This document shows positions 11,568-23,110 of a stretch of DNA of 64,000 nucleotides, piece by piece. The stretch covers positions 24,642,501-24,706,500 of the forward strand of contig NC_091256.1 of NCBI RefSeq assembly GCF_042477335.2, given 5' to 3'. The stretch is from Ovis canadensis. Lineage: Eukaryota; Chordata; Mammalia; Artiodactyla; Bovidae. Both the position numbers and the translations under genes were made by a program. Every line of letters starts with the position of its first letter. The stretch's first letter is position 1. Below the pieces are notes generated by a model. It did not search any database, was not told the origin of the DNA, and worked only from the letters and a program-made list of their open reading frames with translations.

Positions 11568-12742
11568 CATCCAGCATTCTATTTATATATTCATTCCCAC
11601 TGACATGCTTCATTACTGCTTCCTGCTTTCTCTCTTCTTGTTAAATGGATGTTTTCTCTGTCCTAGCATATTCACTGTACTCAAACTAACCTTTAAGTTT
11701 TTTCTTTTGTTTTCAGTTTCCCAATCACCAACGTCTACCCTGCTTTTGAGATACAAATTTTTGAATTGACTCCTATAGAAACCATTTTCTGGTTATGTCA
11801 TTTTCATTCATCTTTTAGCTTCTAAATGTACAAAGTTATATTTTTAGCTGTAAAATAAAATTTTGTCACTAAAAAGCTACCTTGCATAGTTTATAGTTTT
11901 AATATAGTTTTTACTGAGATGCAAAATGAATGCTAAATACATTAGTGGAAGTTACTTTTCCATCACATGTAGTAACAACCCTCTGATGTGTACATGAAAA
12001 ATACCCTGTAAAGTATTGGTAGCTTATTCACTAAACAATTAGGTATCATTTCCTCCATTCACGAACTTATTGGGAAATTTATAAAATTCCTTGGAGAATA
12101 TGTAAATATGTATTACATGAGTTTATTTAAATATTTCACTGTAAATAAAAGCATTATTTATTTGTAAAGTTGAGGGGAATAAGAAATAATTATCTAAGTC
12201 AGCTGATCTACATTGTCATATACATAATATTCTTACAAAATACAAGTATATTCAAAATTGAACTACTCTCCTTTTCAATAACATTTAAATCATATATTAA
12301 GGATCCATTCTAAGGAAATGCCTCAGTCCAACATGAAGTACTCTGAATTATTTGATAGGGGAACTCTTAATAGACTGTTCTGACCCAGTGGTCAGGAGTT
12401 AATTGGTATTCAAATCTCCCTTACTTGCTCATCTACCAAGAAAATAATCATCATTTTGCTCCTCCTCTTGAGTAGGGAACATGATGTTTAATGCTTATTC
12501 CAATTAATTATTCTCCACGGCTTTAGTCTTTGCTCATACCCAGAAAAAGATGCAATTGTTCTTTCTCTGCAAGTGCAATACGACTAGAATTTCACTGTGA
12601 TTTTATGCCAATTAATGAAAAATCTGCTTAATCTTCAACTTTAACCTTTTTATTTATCTTCAGGCTTAGTTACTGTCCATTATTTTGTTTTGGTAATGAA
12701 GATAAAACTAAAAGTATCCTAACAGCATACATAGAAATCATT
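11568..12742. other. Unassigned AT-rich DNA
   Basis: No gene or named repeat is seen in this 1.2 kb. Confidence 0.4.
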
Positions 12743-12866
12743 TTTGGGACTCCTTGTTGGTTCAGAGTTTAAGACTTCACACTCCTAATGCAGGAGCACA
12801 GGTTTGATACCTGGTTGGGAAATTAAGATTCTGCTTGCCACACAGTGTGTCCAGAAAAAAAAAAAA
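12743..12866 (+). mobile_element. tRNA-derived SINE (CHR/Bov-tA head type), diverged
   Basis: A tRNA-like head is visible: 'gttggttcagagtttaaga' (A-box region) and 'caggtttgatacctggttgg' (B-box region). It is followed by 'cttgccacacagtgtgtcc' and a poly(A) run at 12855-12866. The tail lacks the BovB-derived body, so it fits a CHR-like artiodactyl SINE better than Bov-tA. It is not a functional tRNA. Confidence 0.65.
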
Positions 12867-13319
12867 GCATTTGTTTAATTGAAAACTCAATGACATGAAG
12901 GTAACTTATCAGAGGTCAAAATAATTTTACTTTCTGTCCTCAAAATTGAAAATATCATGAAAGAAAGAAACTTGAAGCTCATTTTCCTTTTCACTGTTCT
13001 TTGTCTGGAGTTTTTCTTACTTTGGAATTTCACAGCTACCTTTAAATAATTGCATATTTTATCTGACATTTTCAGCTATTTTTGGCAAGCTTGTTCTGCT
13101 GCCAGCTAGTCCATCCCACTAGAAGCCAAAAGTTGATTGGAAATAGTTTGATTTTTGCTATTATTCCAATGGAAAGATATTTTAAGTTCATGAACAAGGG
13201 ATAACTATCTTTTATATGTAGGAGAATAGTTGAATTATAATATTAGTTTCTGATACAAGCACAGTGGTGGATATTTTATGACTTATACACCAAAGATATT
13301 ACAATATTATTGAATATAT
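12867..13319. other. Unassigned DNA
   Basis: No gene or repeat is recognised. The minus-strand frame at 12887-13069 has no recognisable domain. Confidence 0.4.
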
Positions 13320-13427
13320 TGCCTGTGATTTATTTACTTTATAACTGGCAGTTTGTATCCATTAATCCCCTTCACCAACTTCAACCATCTCTCCTCCCAA
13401 CCCCCAGCCCCATTATAGGCAACTAAT
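13320..13427 (-). mobile_element. Old L1 3'UTR, left part of a split copy
   Basis: Antisense L1 3'UTR pattern: 'ttataactggcagtttgtat', 'ccttcaccaacttcaacc', 'aggcaactaattgg'. The expected continuation ('ttgtcctctgtatc...') is found 10.3 kb away at 23700, on the far side of the nested insertions. This is the outermost layer of the nest. Confidence 0.7.
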
Positions 13428-13757
13428 TGGGAAAGAAGTACCTCAAGGCTGTATACTGTCACCCTGATTATTTAATGTATATGCAGAGTACATCATAAGA
13501 AATGCTTGGCTGAATGAAGACCAAGCTGGAATAAAAAATACTGGGATAAATATCAGTAGCATCAGATACACAGATGACACCACCCTTCTGGTGAAATGCA
13601 AATAAGAATTAAAGAGCCTCTTGATGAAAGTGAAAGAAGAGAGTGAAAAAGTTGGCTTAAAACTCAACATCCAAAAAACTAAGACCACAGCATCTGGTCC
13701 CATCACTTCATGGCAAATAGATGGGGAAACAATGGAAACAGTGAGAGACTTTATTTT
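13428..13757 (+). mobile_element. BovB (+), left part of a split copy
   Basis: Plus-strand BovB reverse-transcriptase region. 'cctcaaggctgtatactgtc' is the motif read RQGCILSP in the better copy at 25023-25346. A degraded 'agatacacagatgacaccac' (YADD block, with the Y codon altered) and the 'gcatctggtcccatcacttc' block follow. It is cut at 13757, in 'gactttatttt', and resumes at 23111. The element is 5'-truncated and has in-frame stops. Confidence 0.92.
13747..13757. repeat. Left TSD of the inner minus-strand BovB
   Basis: The sequence is gactttatttt. The matching right copy is gagtttatttt at 23111-23121, with one mismatch in 11. Confidence 0.75.
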
Positions 13758-14238
13758 CAGTCACTTCAGTCACTCAATCATGTCAGACTCTTGGCAACCC
13801 CATGGACAATAGCATGCCAGATTCCCTGTCCATCACCAACTCCCAGAGCTAACTTAAACTCATATCTATTGAGTCGGTGATACCATCCAACCAAGTCATC
13901 TGCTCTCGTCCCCTTCTCCTCCTGCCTTTAATTTTCCCACCATCAGGGTCTTTTCCGGTGAGTCAGTTCTTCACATCAGGTGGCCAAACTATGGGAGTTT
14001 CAGCATCAGTCCTTCCAATGAATATTCAGGACTGATTTCCTTTAGGATTGACTGGTTTGATCTCCTTGCAGTCCAATGGACTCTCAAGAGTCTTCTCCAA
14101 CACCACAGTTCAAAATCATCATTTCTTCAGTGCTCAGCTTTTGTTATAGTCCAAGTCTCACATCCATACATGACAACTGAAAAAACCATAGCTTTGACTA
14201 GACAGACCATTGTTGGCAAAATAATGTCTCTGCTTTTT
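13758..14238 (-). mobile_element. BovB (-), left part of a split copy
   Basis: This is the 3' end of a minus-strand BovB, starting with the tail 'cagtcacttcagtcactcaa' and reading through 'gcatcagtccttccaatgaa' to 'ttggcaaaataatgtctctg'. It is inserted in the plus-strand BovB described above. It is itself cut at 14238 by an L1 and resumes at 22244. Joined length is about 1.35 kb, so it is 5'-truncated. Confidence 0.92.
14225..14238. repeat. Left TSD of the 5'-complete L1
   Basis: tgtctctgcttttt. The right copy is tgtctttgcttttt at 22230-22243, with one mismatch in 14. Both lie in BovB sequence. The T-rich strand at the insertion junction fits L1 endonuclease cleavage. Confidence 0.85.
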
Positions 14239-16745
14239 TGTTGTTGTTGTGTTCTTTTTTTTTTTAATTTTTATTTATACTTTATTTTGCTTTACAATAC
14301 TGTACTGGTTTTGCCATACATTGACATGAATCAGCCATGGGTGTACATGAGTTCCCAATCCTGAACCCCCCTCTCCCCTCCCACCTCATACCCCATATCA
14401 TCCCTCTAGATCATCCCTGTGCACCAGCCCCAAGCATCCTGTATCCTGTATTGAACATAGGCTGGCGATTCGTATCTTACCTGATAGTATACATGTTTCA
14501 ATGCCATTCTCCCAAATCATCCCACCCTCTCCCTCTCCCACAGAATCTAAAAGTCCATTCTATACATCTGTGTCTCTTTTGCAGTCTCGCATAGGGTTAT
14601 CATTACCATCTTTCTAAATTCCATATATATGTGTTAGTATACAGTATTGTTGTTTTCTTTCTGGCTTACTTCACTCTGTATAATCGGCTCCAGTTTCATC
14701 CATCTCATTAGAACTGATTCAAATGTATTCTTTATAATGGCTGAGTAATACTCCATTGTGTATATGTACCACAGCTTTCTTATCCATTCATCTGCTGATG
14801 GACATCTAGGTTGTTTCCATGTCCTGGCTATTATAAACAGTGCTGCGATGAACATTGGGATACATGTGTCTCTTTCAATTCTGGTTTCCTCGGTGTGTAT
14901 GCCCAGAAGTGGGATTGCTGGGTCATAAGGCAGTTCTATTTGCAGTTTTTTAAGGAATCTCCACACTATTCTTCCTAGTGGCTGTACTAGTTTGCATTCC
15001 CACCAACAGTGTAGGAGAGTTCCCTTTTCTCCACACCCTCTCCAGCATTTATTGCTTGCAGACTTTTGGATTGTTGCCATTCTGACTGTTGTGAAGTGGT
15101 ACCTCATTGTGGTCTTGATTTGCATTTCTCTGATTATGAGTGATGTTGAGCATCTTTTCATGTATTTGTTAGCCATCCGTATGTCTTCTTTGGAGAAATG
15201 CCTATTTGGTTCTTTGGCCCATTTTTTGATTAGGTCGTTTATTTTTCTGGAATTGAGCTGCATAAGTTGCTTGTATATTTTTGAGATTAGTTGTTTGTCA
15301 GTTGCTTCATTTGCTATTATTTTCTCCCATTCAGAAGGCTGTCTTTTCACCTTGCTTATAGTTTCCTTTGTTGTGCAGAAGCTTTTAATTTTAATTAGAT
15401 CCCATTTGTTTATTTTTGCTTTTATTTCCAGTATTCTGGGAGGTAGGTCATAGAGGATCCTGCTGTGATTTATGTCGGAGAGTGTTTTGCCTATGTTCTC
15501 CTCTAGGAGTTTTATAGTTTCTGGTCTTATGTTTAGATCTTTAATCCATTTTGAGTTTATTTTTGTATATGGTGTAAAAAGTGATCTAGTTTCATTCTTT
15601 ACAAGTGGTTGACCAGTTTTCCCAGCACCACTTGTTAAAGAGATTGTCTTACTCCATTGTATATTCTTGCCTCCTTTGTCAAAGATAAGGTGTCCATAGG
15701 TGTGTGGATTTATCTCTGGGCTTTCTATTTTGTTCCATTGATCTATATTTCTGTCTTTGTGCCAGTATCATACTGTCTTGATGACTGTGGCTTTGTAGTA
15801 GAGCCTGAAGTCAGGCAAGTTGATTCCTCCAGTTCCATTCTTCTTTCTCAAGATTGCTTTGGCTATTCGAGGTTTTTTGTATTTCCATACAAATTGTGAA
15901 ATTATTTGTTCCAGCTCTGTGAAAGATACAGCTGGTAGCTTGATAGGGATTGCATTGAATCTGTATATTGCTTTGGGTAGTATACTCATTTTCACTATAT
16001 TGATTCTTCTGATCCATGAACATGGTATATTTTTCCATCTATTAGTGTCTTCCTTGATTTCTTTCATCAGTGTTTTATAGTTTTCTATATATAGGTCTTT
16101 GGTTTCTTTAGGTAGGTATATTCCTAAGTATTTTATTCTTTTTGTTGCAATGGTGAGTTTCCTTAATTTCTTTTTCTACTTTCTCATTATTCGTGTATAG
16201 GAATGCAAGGGATTTCTGTGTGTTGATTTTATATCCTGCAACTTTACTATATTCATTGATTAGCTCTAGTAATTTTCTGGTGGAGTCTTTAGGGTTTTCT
16301 ATGTAGAGGATCATGTCATCTGCAAACAGTGAGAGTTTTACTTCTTCTTTTCCAATTTGGATTCCTTTTATTTCTTTTTCTGCTTTGATTGCTGTGGCCA
16401 AAACTTCCAGAACTATGTTGAACAGTAGCAGTGAAAGTGGGCACGCTTGTCTTGTTCCTGACTTTAGAGGAAATGCTTTCAATTTTTCACCATTGAGGAT
16501 GTTTCTGTGGGTTTGTCATAGATAGCTTTTATTATGTTGAGGTATGTTCCTTCTATTCCTGCTTTCTGGAGAGTTTTTATCATAAATGGATGCTGAATTT
16601 TGTCAAAGGCCTTCTCTGCATCTATTGAGATAATCATACGGCTTTTATTTTTCAATTTGTTAATGTGGTGAATTACATTGATTGATTTGTGGATATTGAA
16701 GAATCCTTGCATCCCTGGGATAAAGCCCACTTGGTCATGATGTAT

Positions 16746-16755
16746 GATCTTTTTA
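16746..16755. repeat. Left TSD of the nested L1 tail
   Basis: gatcttttta, matched by gatattttta at 16992-17001 with one mismatch. Confidence 0.7.
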
Positions 16756-16991
16756 AATTTTTTTTATTTTTACTTTTTACTTTATTTTGCTTTATAATAC
16801 TGTATTTGTATTGCCATACATTGACATGAATCAGCCACGGGTGTACATGAGTTCCCAATCCTGAACCCCCCTCCCCCCCCACCTCCCACCCCATATCATC
16901 TCTCTGGATCTTCCCCGTGCACCAGCCCCAAGCATCCTGTATCCTGTATCGAGCATAGACTTGCAATTCATTTCTTACATGAGAGTATACA
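16756..16991 (-). mobile_element. L1 3'-end fragment nested in ORF2 of the larger L1
   Basis: This is a 236 bp antisense L1 3'UTR. A T-rich start (the poly(A) tail) is followed by 'attttgctttataatactgt', 'tgccatacattgacatgaat' and 'gcaccagccccaagcatcct'. It closely resembles the 3'UTR of the host L1 at 14265-14480, so it is the same family. The host ORF2 sequence is continuous on either side apart from the duplicated 10 bp. It is the innermost and latest layer of the nest. Confidence 0.9.
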
Positions 16992-18686
16992 GATATTTTT
17001 AATATGTTGTTGGATTCTGATTGCTAGAATTTTGTTAAGGATTTTGGCATCTATGTTCATCTGTGATATTGGCTGTAGTTTTCTTTTTTTGTGGCATCTT
17101 TGTCAGGTTTTGGTATTAGGGTGATGGTGGCCTCATAGAATGAGTTTGGAAGTTTACCTTCCTCTGCAATTTTCTGGAAGAATTTGAATAGGATAGGTGT
17201 TAGCTCTTCTCAAAATTTTTGGTAGAATACAGCTGTGAAGCCGTCTGGACCTGGGCTTTTGTTTGCTGGAAGATTTCTGATTACAGTTTCAATTTCCGTG
17301 CTTGTGATGGGTCTGTTAAGATTTTCTATTTCTTCTTGGTTCAGTTTTGGAAAGTTGTACTTTTCTAAGAATTTGTCCATTTCTTCCACGTTGTCCATTT
17401 TAATGGCATATAATTGCTGTTAGTAGTCTCTTATGATCCTTTGTATTTCTGTGTTGTCTGTTGTGATCTCTCCATTTTTATTTCTATTTTTTTATTTGAT
17501 TTTTCTCCCTGTGTTTCTTGATGAGTCTGGCTAATCGTTTGTCAATTTTATTTATCCTTTCAAAGAACCAGCTTTTGGCTTTGTTGATTTTTGCTATGGT
17601 CTCTTTTGTTTCTTTTGCATTTATTTCTGCCCTGATTTTTAAGATTTCTTTCCTTCTATTGCTTTAGGTATAGAGTTAGATTATTTATTTGACTTTTTTC
17701 TTGTTTCTTGAGGTATGCCTATATTGCTATGAACTTTCCTCTTAGCTCTGCTTTTATATTGTCCCACAGGTTTTGGGTTGTTGTGTTTTCATTTTCATTC
17801 ATTTCTATGCATATTTTGATTTGTTTTTGATTTCTTCTGTAATTTGTTGGTTATTCAGAAGCGTGTTGTTCAGCCTCCATATGTTGGAATTTTTAATAGT
17901 TTTTCTCCTGTAATTGAGATCTAATCAATGCATTATGGTCAGAAAAGATGCTTGGAAGAATTTCAATTTTTTGAATTTATCAAGTTTAGATTTATGGCCC
18001 AGAATGTGATCTATCCTGGAGAAGGTTCCATGAGCACTTGAGAAAAAGCTGAAATTTATTGTTTTGGGGTGAAATGTCCTATAGATATCAATTAGGTCTA
18101 ACTGGTCTATTGTATCATTTAAAGTTTGCATTTCTTTGTTAATTTCTGTTTAGTTGATCTGTCCATAGGTGTGAGTGGGGTATTAAAGTCCCCCACTATT
18201 ATTGTGTTATTGTTAATTTCCCCTTTCATACTTGTTAGCATTTGTCTTACATATTGCAGTGCTCCTATGTTGGTTGCATATATATTTATAATTTTTATAT
18301 CTTCTTGGATTGATCCTTGATTATGTAGTGGCCTTCTTTGTCTCTTTTCACAGCCTTTGTTTTAAAGCCTATTTTATTGGATATGAGTATTGCCACTCCT
18401 GCTTTCTTTTGGTCTCTATTTGTGTGGAATATCTTTTTCCAGCCCTTCACTTTCAGTCTGTATGTGTCCCTTGTTTTGAGGTGGGTCTCTTGTAGGCAGC
18501 ATATATAGGGGTCTTGTTTTTGTATCCATTCAGCCAGTCTTTGCCTTTTGGTTGGGGCATTCAACCCATTTATGTTTAAGGTAATTATTGATAAGTATGA
18601 TCCTGTTGCCATTTACTTTATTGTTTTGGGTTCGGGTTTATATGCCTTTTTGTGTTTCCTGTCTAGAGAATATCCTTTAGCATTTG

Positions 18687-19589
18687 TCAGAGAACTGGTT
18701 TGGTGGTACTGAATTCTCTCAGCTTTTGCTTGTCTGTAAAGCTTTTGATTTCTCCTTCATATCTGAATGAGATCCTTGCTGGGAACAGTAATCTGAGCTG
18801 TAGGTTATTTTCTTTCATCACTTTAAGTATGTCTTGCCATTCCCTCCTGGCCTGAAGCGTTTCTATTGAAAGATCAGCTGTTATCCTTATGGGAATCGCC
18901 TTGTGTGTTATTTGTTGTTTTTCCCTTACTGCTTTTAATATTTGTTCTTTGTGTTTGATCTTTGTTAATTTGATTAATATGTGTCTTGGGGTGTTTTGCC
19001 TTCTGTTTATCCTGTTTGGAACTCTCTGTGTTTCTTGGACTTGGCTGATTATTTCCTTCCCCATTCTAGGGAAGTTTTCAACTATTATCTCCTCAAGGAT
19101 TTTCTCATGGTCTTTCCTTTTGTCTTCTTCTTCTGGGACTCCTATAATTCGAATGTTGGAGCGTTTCATGTTGTCCTGGAGGTCTCTGAGATTGTCCTCA
19201 TTTCTCTTAATTTGTTTTTCTTTTTTCCTCTCTGATTCATTTATTTCTACCATTCTATCTTCTATTTCACTAATCCTATCTTCTGCCTCCGATATTCTAC
19301 TATTTGTTGCCTCCAGAGTGTTTCTGATCTTATTTATTGTGTTATTCATTACATATTGACTCTTTTTTATTTCTTCTAGGTCCTTGTTAAACCTTTATTG
19401 CATCTTCTCAATCCTTGTCTCCAGGCTATTTATCTGTAATTCCACTTTGATTTCAAGATTTTGGATCATTTTCACTATCATTATTCGGAATTCTTTCTCA
19501 GGTAGATTCCCTATCTCTTCCTGTTTTGTTTGGTTTGGTGGGCTTTTCTCCTATTCCTTTACCTGTTGGGTATTCCTCTGTCTCTTCAT
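18687..19589 (-). pseudogene. L1 ORF1 (RNA-binding chaperone), inactivated
   Basis: ORF1p coats L1 RNA as a coiled-coil trimer. The likely original start is ATG at 19589 (peptide MKRQRNTQQVKE), giving about 300 codons. An in-frame TAG follows within the first 15 codons, and a second stop (TAA near 19400) sits in 'KMQ*RFNKDLEE'. From codon M at 19349 onward, 220 residues are open. They hold heptad-like acidic/basic coiled coil ('RISEAEDRISEIEDRMVEI'), the central 'IRIIGVPEEED' block of the RRM region, and a C-terminal domain with 'PRHILIKL' and 'ARISFRYEGEIKSF'. The two early stops probably abolish function. Confidence 0.92.
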
Positions 19590-22229
19590 CTTGGTTATAT
19601 TACTGCGTTTGGGGTGACCTTTCTGTATTCTTGGAATTTGTGGAGTTCTCTTTATTATGGAGTTTCCTCACTGTGGGTGGGGTTGTATCAGTGGCTTGTC
19701 AAGGTTTCATGGTTAGGAAGCTTGTATCAGAGTTCTGGTGGGTATAGCTGGATTTCTTCTCTCTGGAGTGCAATGAAGTGTCCAGCAATGAGTTATGAGA
19801 TGTCTATGGCTTTGGGGTAAGTTGAGCTGCCTGTATATTGAAGCTCAGGGGTGTGTTCCTATGTTGCTGGAGAATTTGTGTGGTATGTCTTGCTCTGGAA
19901 CTTGTTGGCCCTTGGGTGGTGCTTGGTTTCAGTGTAAGTATGGAGGTGTTTGATGAGCTCCTATCGATTAATGTTCCCTGGATTCAGGAGTTTTCTGATG
20001 TTCTCAGGCTTTGGACTTAAACCTCCTTCTTCTGGTTTTCAGTTTTATTTTTACAGTAGCCTCAAGACTTCTCCATCTAAACAGCACCGATGATAAAACA
20101 TCTAGGTTAAAGATGAAAAGTTTCTCCACATTGAAGGACACCCAGAGAGGTTCACTGAGTTACATGGAGAAGAGAAGAGGGAGGGAGTAGTTAGAGGTAA
20201 CTGGAATGAGATGAGGTGGGATCTCGAGGAGAGAGCAAGCTAGCTAGTAATCACTTCCTTATGTGCGCTCCTCAGTCTGGACCGCTCAGAGACGTTCCTG
20301 GAGTTATACAGGGAAGAGGAGAGGGAGGAAGTAGACAGAGGTGGTGAGGAGGATGAAAGAGGGAAGTGAAAAGGAGAGAGACAGATCCAGCCAGTAACCA
20401 GTTCCCTAAGTGTTTTCCACCATCTGTAACACACAGAGATTCACAGGGTTGAGTAGAGAAGAGAAGGGGAGGCAGGAGACAGAGACAACCTGGTGGAGAA
20501 AAAGGAGAGTCCAAAGGAGGAGAGAGTGGTCATGCCAGTAATCTCGCTCTCAGGTAAACTTGGATACTGAAGATTGGGTTTTTAAATGTACAAAATTGAC
20601 AACAAAGACCAAAAAACAAAGATTAAAAACCTAGAGTAGAGGTTGGATTTTCAAAAATACAATATTAAAGAAAAGAAGAAGAAGAAAAAATAAATCACGA
20701 GAATTATTAAAAAAAAAAAACCAACCACAAAAATATATATATATGGCGTTTGCTTTAAAAATAGGGTCTTTTTTTTTTGAAAAGTGATAGTATGTTATAA
20801 AAATTAAAGGATAAGTAAAGGACTTAAAAATTTTTTAAAATTAAAAAGAAAGGAAAAGAAAAGAAGAAAAATCAATCAAATAACAACATCAACAACAACA
20901 AAAAAGAGAATGGTCATAAATATAGTAAAGATATTTCTGGGACTTTCTCTGGTGTTGTGGGCAGTGTGGGGTCACTTCCAAGGTTGTTCCCTCTGTTTAG
21001 CTTCTTCTGTTTGCTGGTCTCTTCAGTGTCTGATTTCTACCCTGACATAAGGGGGGCGGTGGTGGACACTTTTTTTTTAGGCTCACTTGTTCAGTTGTGC
21101 TGTGGGGAAGGAGGGATGCTGCAAACAAATAACACTGGTGTGTGCTCGCAGTGTCTCAGCCACGCTGGGTATGCCCCTGCACATGGCGCATACCACTCAG
21201 GCTCTACATTGCTCCGCCGGGAACCATCTGAGGCTGGCCCTAGGCTGCATGCACCTCCCCGGTCTAGGCCGCTCAGGCTCGGCTCTCAGGTAGCCCTCAG
21301 AGGTGCAGATTCGGTTGGGCCTGCATTTTGTCCCCTTCCCAGGACTGAGTAGCTTAGGTGTTTGGCGAGCATGGTCGCTGTGACTTTTCGCCTTTCCCTG
21401 CTGCTCAGTTTTCTGGGTGTACCGCTGGCGCCCCTTGTCAGGTAGATGGTGACTGTTCAGAACCCCAAGAAGTCTTAGTTAGCAAAGAAGCCTGCTTGCA
21501 GTTTGGTAGGTAAAGTCTCTCTGGGGCTGCGATTACCCTCTTCCAGCCCTTACAGCTCTGGCTGCCTGTCACAGGCGGGGGATGGTCTGCAGCTGGCTAT
21601 TTCTGTTCGTCCTTTGTTCTGTGTGGGGTCCTGGCAGTGTCTTATGTCAGAGCTTTTCACGTGGTAGCTATGCCACAGTCTGGTATGCTAGCCCAAGTTA
21701 GTTCGCTCTGGTTACATTTGGGGCACCGGCCAGATTCTTAAAAAGCACTGCAGCCCATGCCTCCCTGCCCAGCCCCCACTTGCTAGTGGCGGATGCAGGC
21801 GTCTGCGCTGCTTCTCCACTGGGTGAGTTACCGTTGGCCTCGTAATCTGTTGGTTTTAATGATTTATTTATTTTTCTTCCCTGTTATGTTGCCCTCTGTG
21901 CTTCCAAGGCTCATCACAGACTTGGCAGAAAGAATGTTTCCTGGTGTTTGGAAAGTTCTGTCTTTTTAAGACTCCCTTCCCAGGACGGGACTCTCTTCCC
22001 AAGACAGAGCTCCCTCCCTACCTCCTTTGTCTCTTTTTTTGACTTTTGTATTTTTCCTACCTGTTTTTGAAGACAATGATATGCTTTTCTGGGTGCCTGA
22101 CGTCCTCTGCCAGCATTCAGAAGTTGTTTTGTAGAATTTACACAGCGTTGAAATGTTCTTTTGATGAAATTGTGGGGGGAAAAGTTGTCTCCCCATCCTA
22201 TTCCTCCACCATCTTCTGAATTCCCCCTC
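19590..22229 (-). promoter_or_regulatory. 5'UTR of the L1, with internal promoter region
   Basis: This 2.6 kb runs from the ORF1 start to the 5' end of the L1. It includes GA-rich patches (20160-20520), AT-rich simple stretches (20640-20900) and a GC-richer part (20950-22230). In L1s the 5'UTR holds the sense promoter, but I cannot place individual factor sites. The open frames here (for example at 20957-21352 and 21914-22291) are not conserved L1 proteins. Part of this UTR reappears at 8075-8690. Confidence 0.8.
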
Positions 22230-23110
22230 TGTCTTTGCTTTTTAACTTTCTGTCTAGATTGATCATAGTTTTCCTTCAAAGGAGAAAGCATATTTTAATT
22301 TCATGCCTGCAATCATCATTTACAGAATATTTGGAGCCCCAAAAGTAAAGTCTCACTGTTTGCATTGTTTCCCCATCTATTTGCCATGAAGTGCTGAGAC
22401 CAGATGCCATGATCTTAGTTTTCTGACTGTTAATTTTTAAGCCAACTTTTTCACTCTCCTCTTTCACTTTCATTAATAGTCTCTTTAGTTCTTCTCTTTC
22501 TTCCATAAGAGTGGTGTCATCTGCATATCTGAAGTTATTGATATTTCTCCTGGCAATCTTGATTCCAGCTTGTGGTTCATACAGCCTTGCATTTTGCATA
22601 ATGTACTCTGCATTTAAGAAAAACAAGTAGGTTACAACATGCAACTTTGACATACTCCTTTCCTGATTTGGAACCAGTCTGTTGTTCCTTATCCAGTTCT
22701 AACTGTTGCTTCTTGACCTACATAGAGATTTCTCAGGAGGCATATCAGGTGGTCTGATAGTCCCATCTCTTTAAGAATTTTCCACAGTTTGTTGTGATCC
22801 ACACAGTTAAAGTCTTTGGTGTAGTCAGTAAGACTGAAGTAGATGTTTTTTCTAAAACTCTCTTGCTTTTTTGATGATCCAGCAGATGTTGGCAATTTGA
22901 CCTCTGATTTCTCTGCCTTTTCTAAATCCATCTTGAACATCTGGAAGTTCACAGTTAACATACAGTTGATCCCTGGCTTGGAGAATTTTGAGCACCACTT
23001 TACTAGTGTGTGAGATGTGTGCAAATGTTTGGTAGTTTGAACACTCTGTGACATTGCCTTTCTTTGGGATTGGAATAAAAACTGACCTTTTCCAGTCTGT
23101 GGCCACTGCT
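22230..23110 (-). mobile_element. BovB (-), right part of the split copy
   Basis: This continues the minus-strand BovB after the L1. 22230-22243 is the right TSD. The minus-strand frame at 22276-22653 has 'NINNFRYADDTTLM', containing the YADD catalytic block, and 'KVGLKINSQKTKIM'. The frames at 22689-23160 hold the more N-terminal reverse-transcriptase part ('DWKRSVFIPIPKKGN', 'LWKILKEMGLSDHL'). Several frameshifts are present. The 5' truncation ends at 'ggccactgct'. Confidence 0.93.

Larger units (their letters stand above)
14634..18612 (-). pseudogene. L1 ORF2 (endonuclease/reverse transcriptase), inactivated
   Basis: ORF2p normally nicks the target DNA and reverse-transcribes L1 RNA. The start is ATG at 18612. 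The endonuclease N-terminus reads 'SIITLNINGLNAPTKRQRL' and 'CCLQETHLK', carrying the conserved N and E of the APE-type fold. Reverse-transcriptase blocks follow: '[16 protein letters not shown]' (16479-16730) and 'LFADDMILY' (16108-16482). The C-terminal part with '[15 protein letters not shown]' and the terminal '...NTVY' ends at 14634. The frame is broken into at least eight pieces (18295, 17925, 17210, 16479, 16108, 15768 and others) by stops and frameshifts, and a 246 bp insertion disrupts it at 16756-17001. The ancestral length of about 1,250 codons is normal for L1. Confidence 0.93.
14239..22229 (-). mobile_element. 5'-complete bovine-type L1 retrotransposon (L1_BT-like)
   Basis: This is an L1 in minus orientation, flanked by a 14 bp target-site duplication. 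From right to left, its order is: a 5' end beginning GAGGGGGAATTCAGAAG (22229), a long 5'UTR, ORF1 (19589-18687), a short spacer, ORF2 (18612-14634), a 3'UTR of about 0.4 kb, and an A-rich tail (T-rich on the plus strand, 14251-14270). Without the nested insert at 16756-17001 it is about 7.7 kb, which fits a full-length bovine L1. Both frames are broken, so it cannot code for working proteins. The long plus-strand open frames across it are antisense shadows. Confidence 0.95.

Noticed and set aside
14992..15453. Plus-strand 153-codon frame with apparent membrane segments
   Set aside because: Antisense of the L1 ORF2 C-terminus on the minus strand.
18889..19359. Plus-strand 156-codon frame, strongly hydrophobic, resembling a membrane protein
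   Set aside because: It is the exact antisense of L1 ORF1. The hydrophobic character comes from reading coiled-coil codons backwards.
20957..21352. GC-rich frames at 20957-21352 and 8194-8621 that look like paralogous genes
   Set aside because: Both are the same L1 5'UTR segment in two L1 copies. The frames are not preserved between them.
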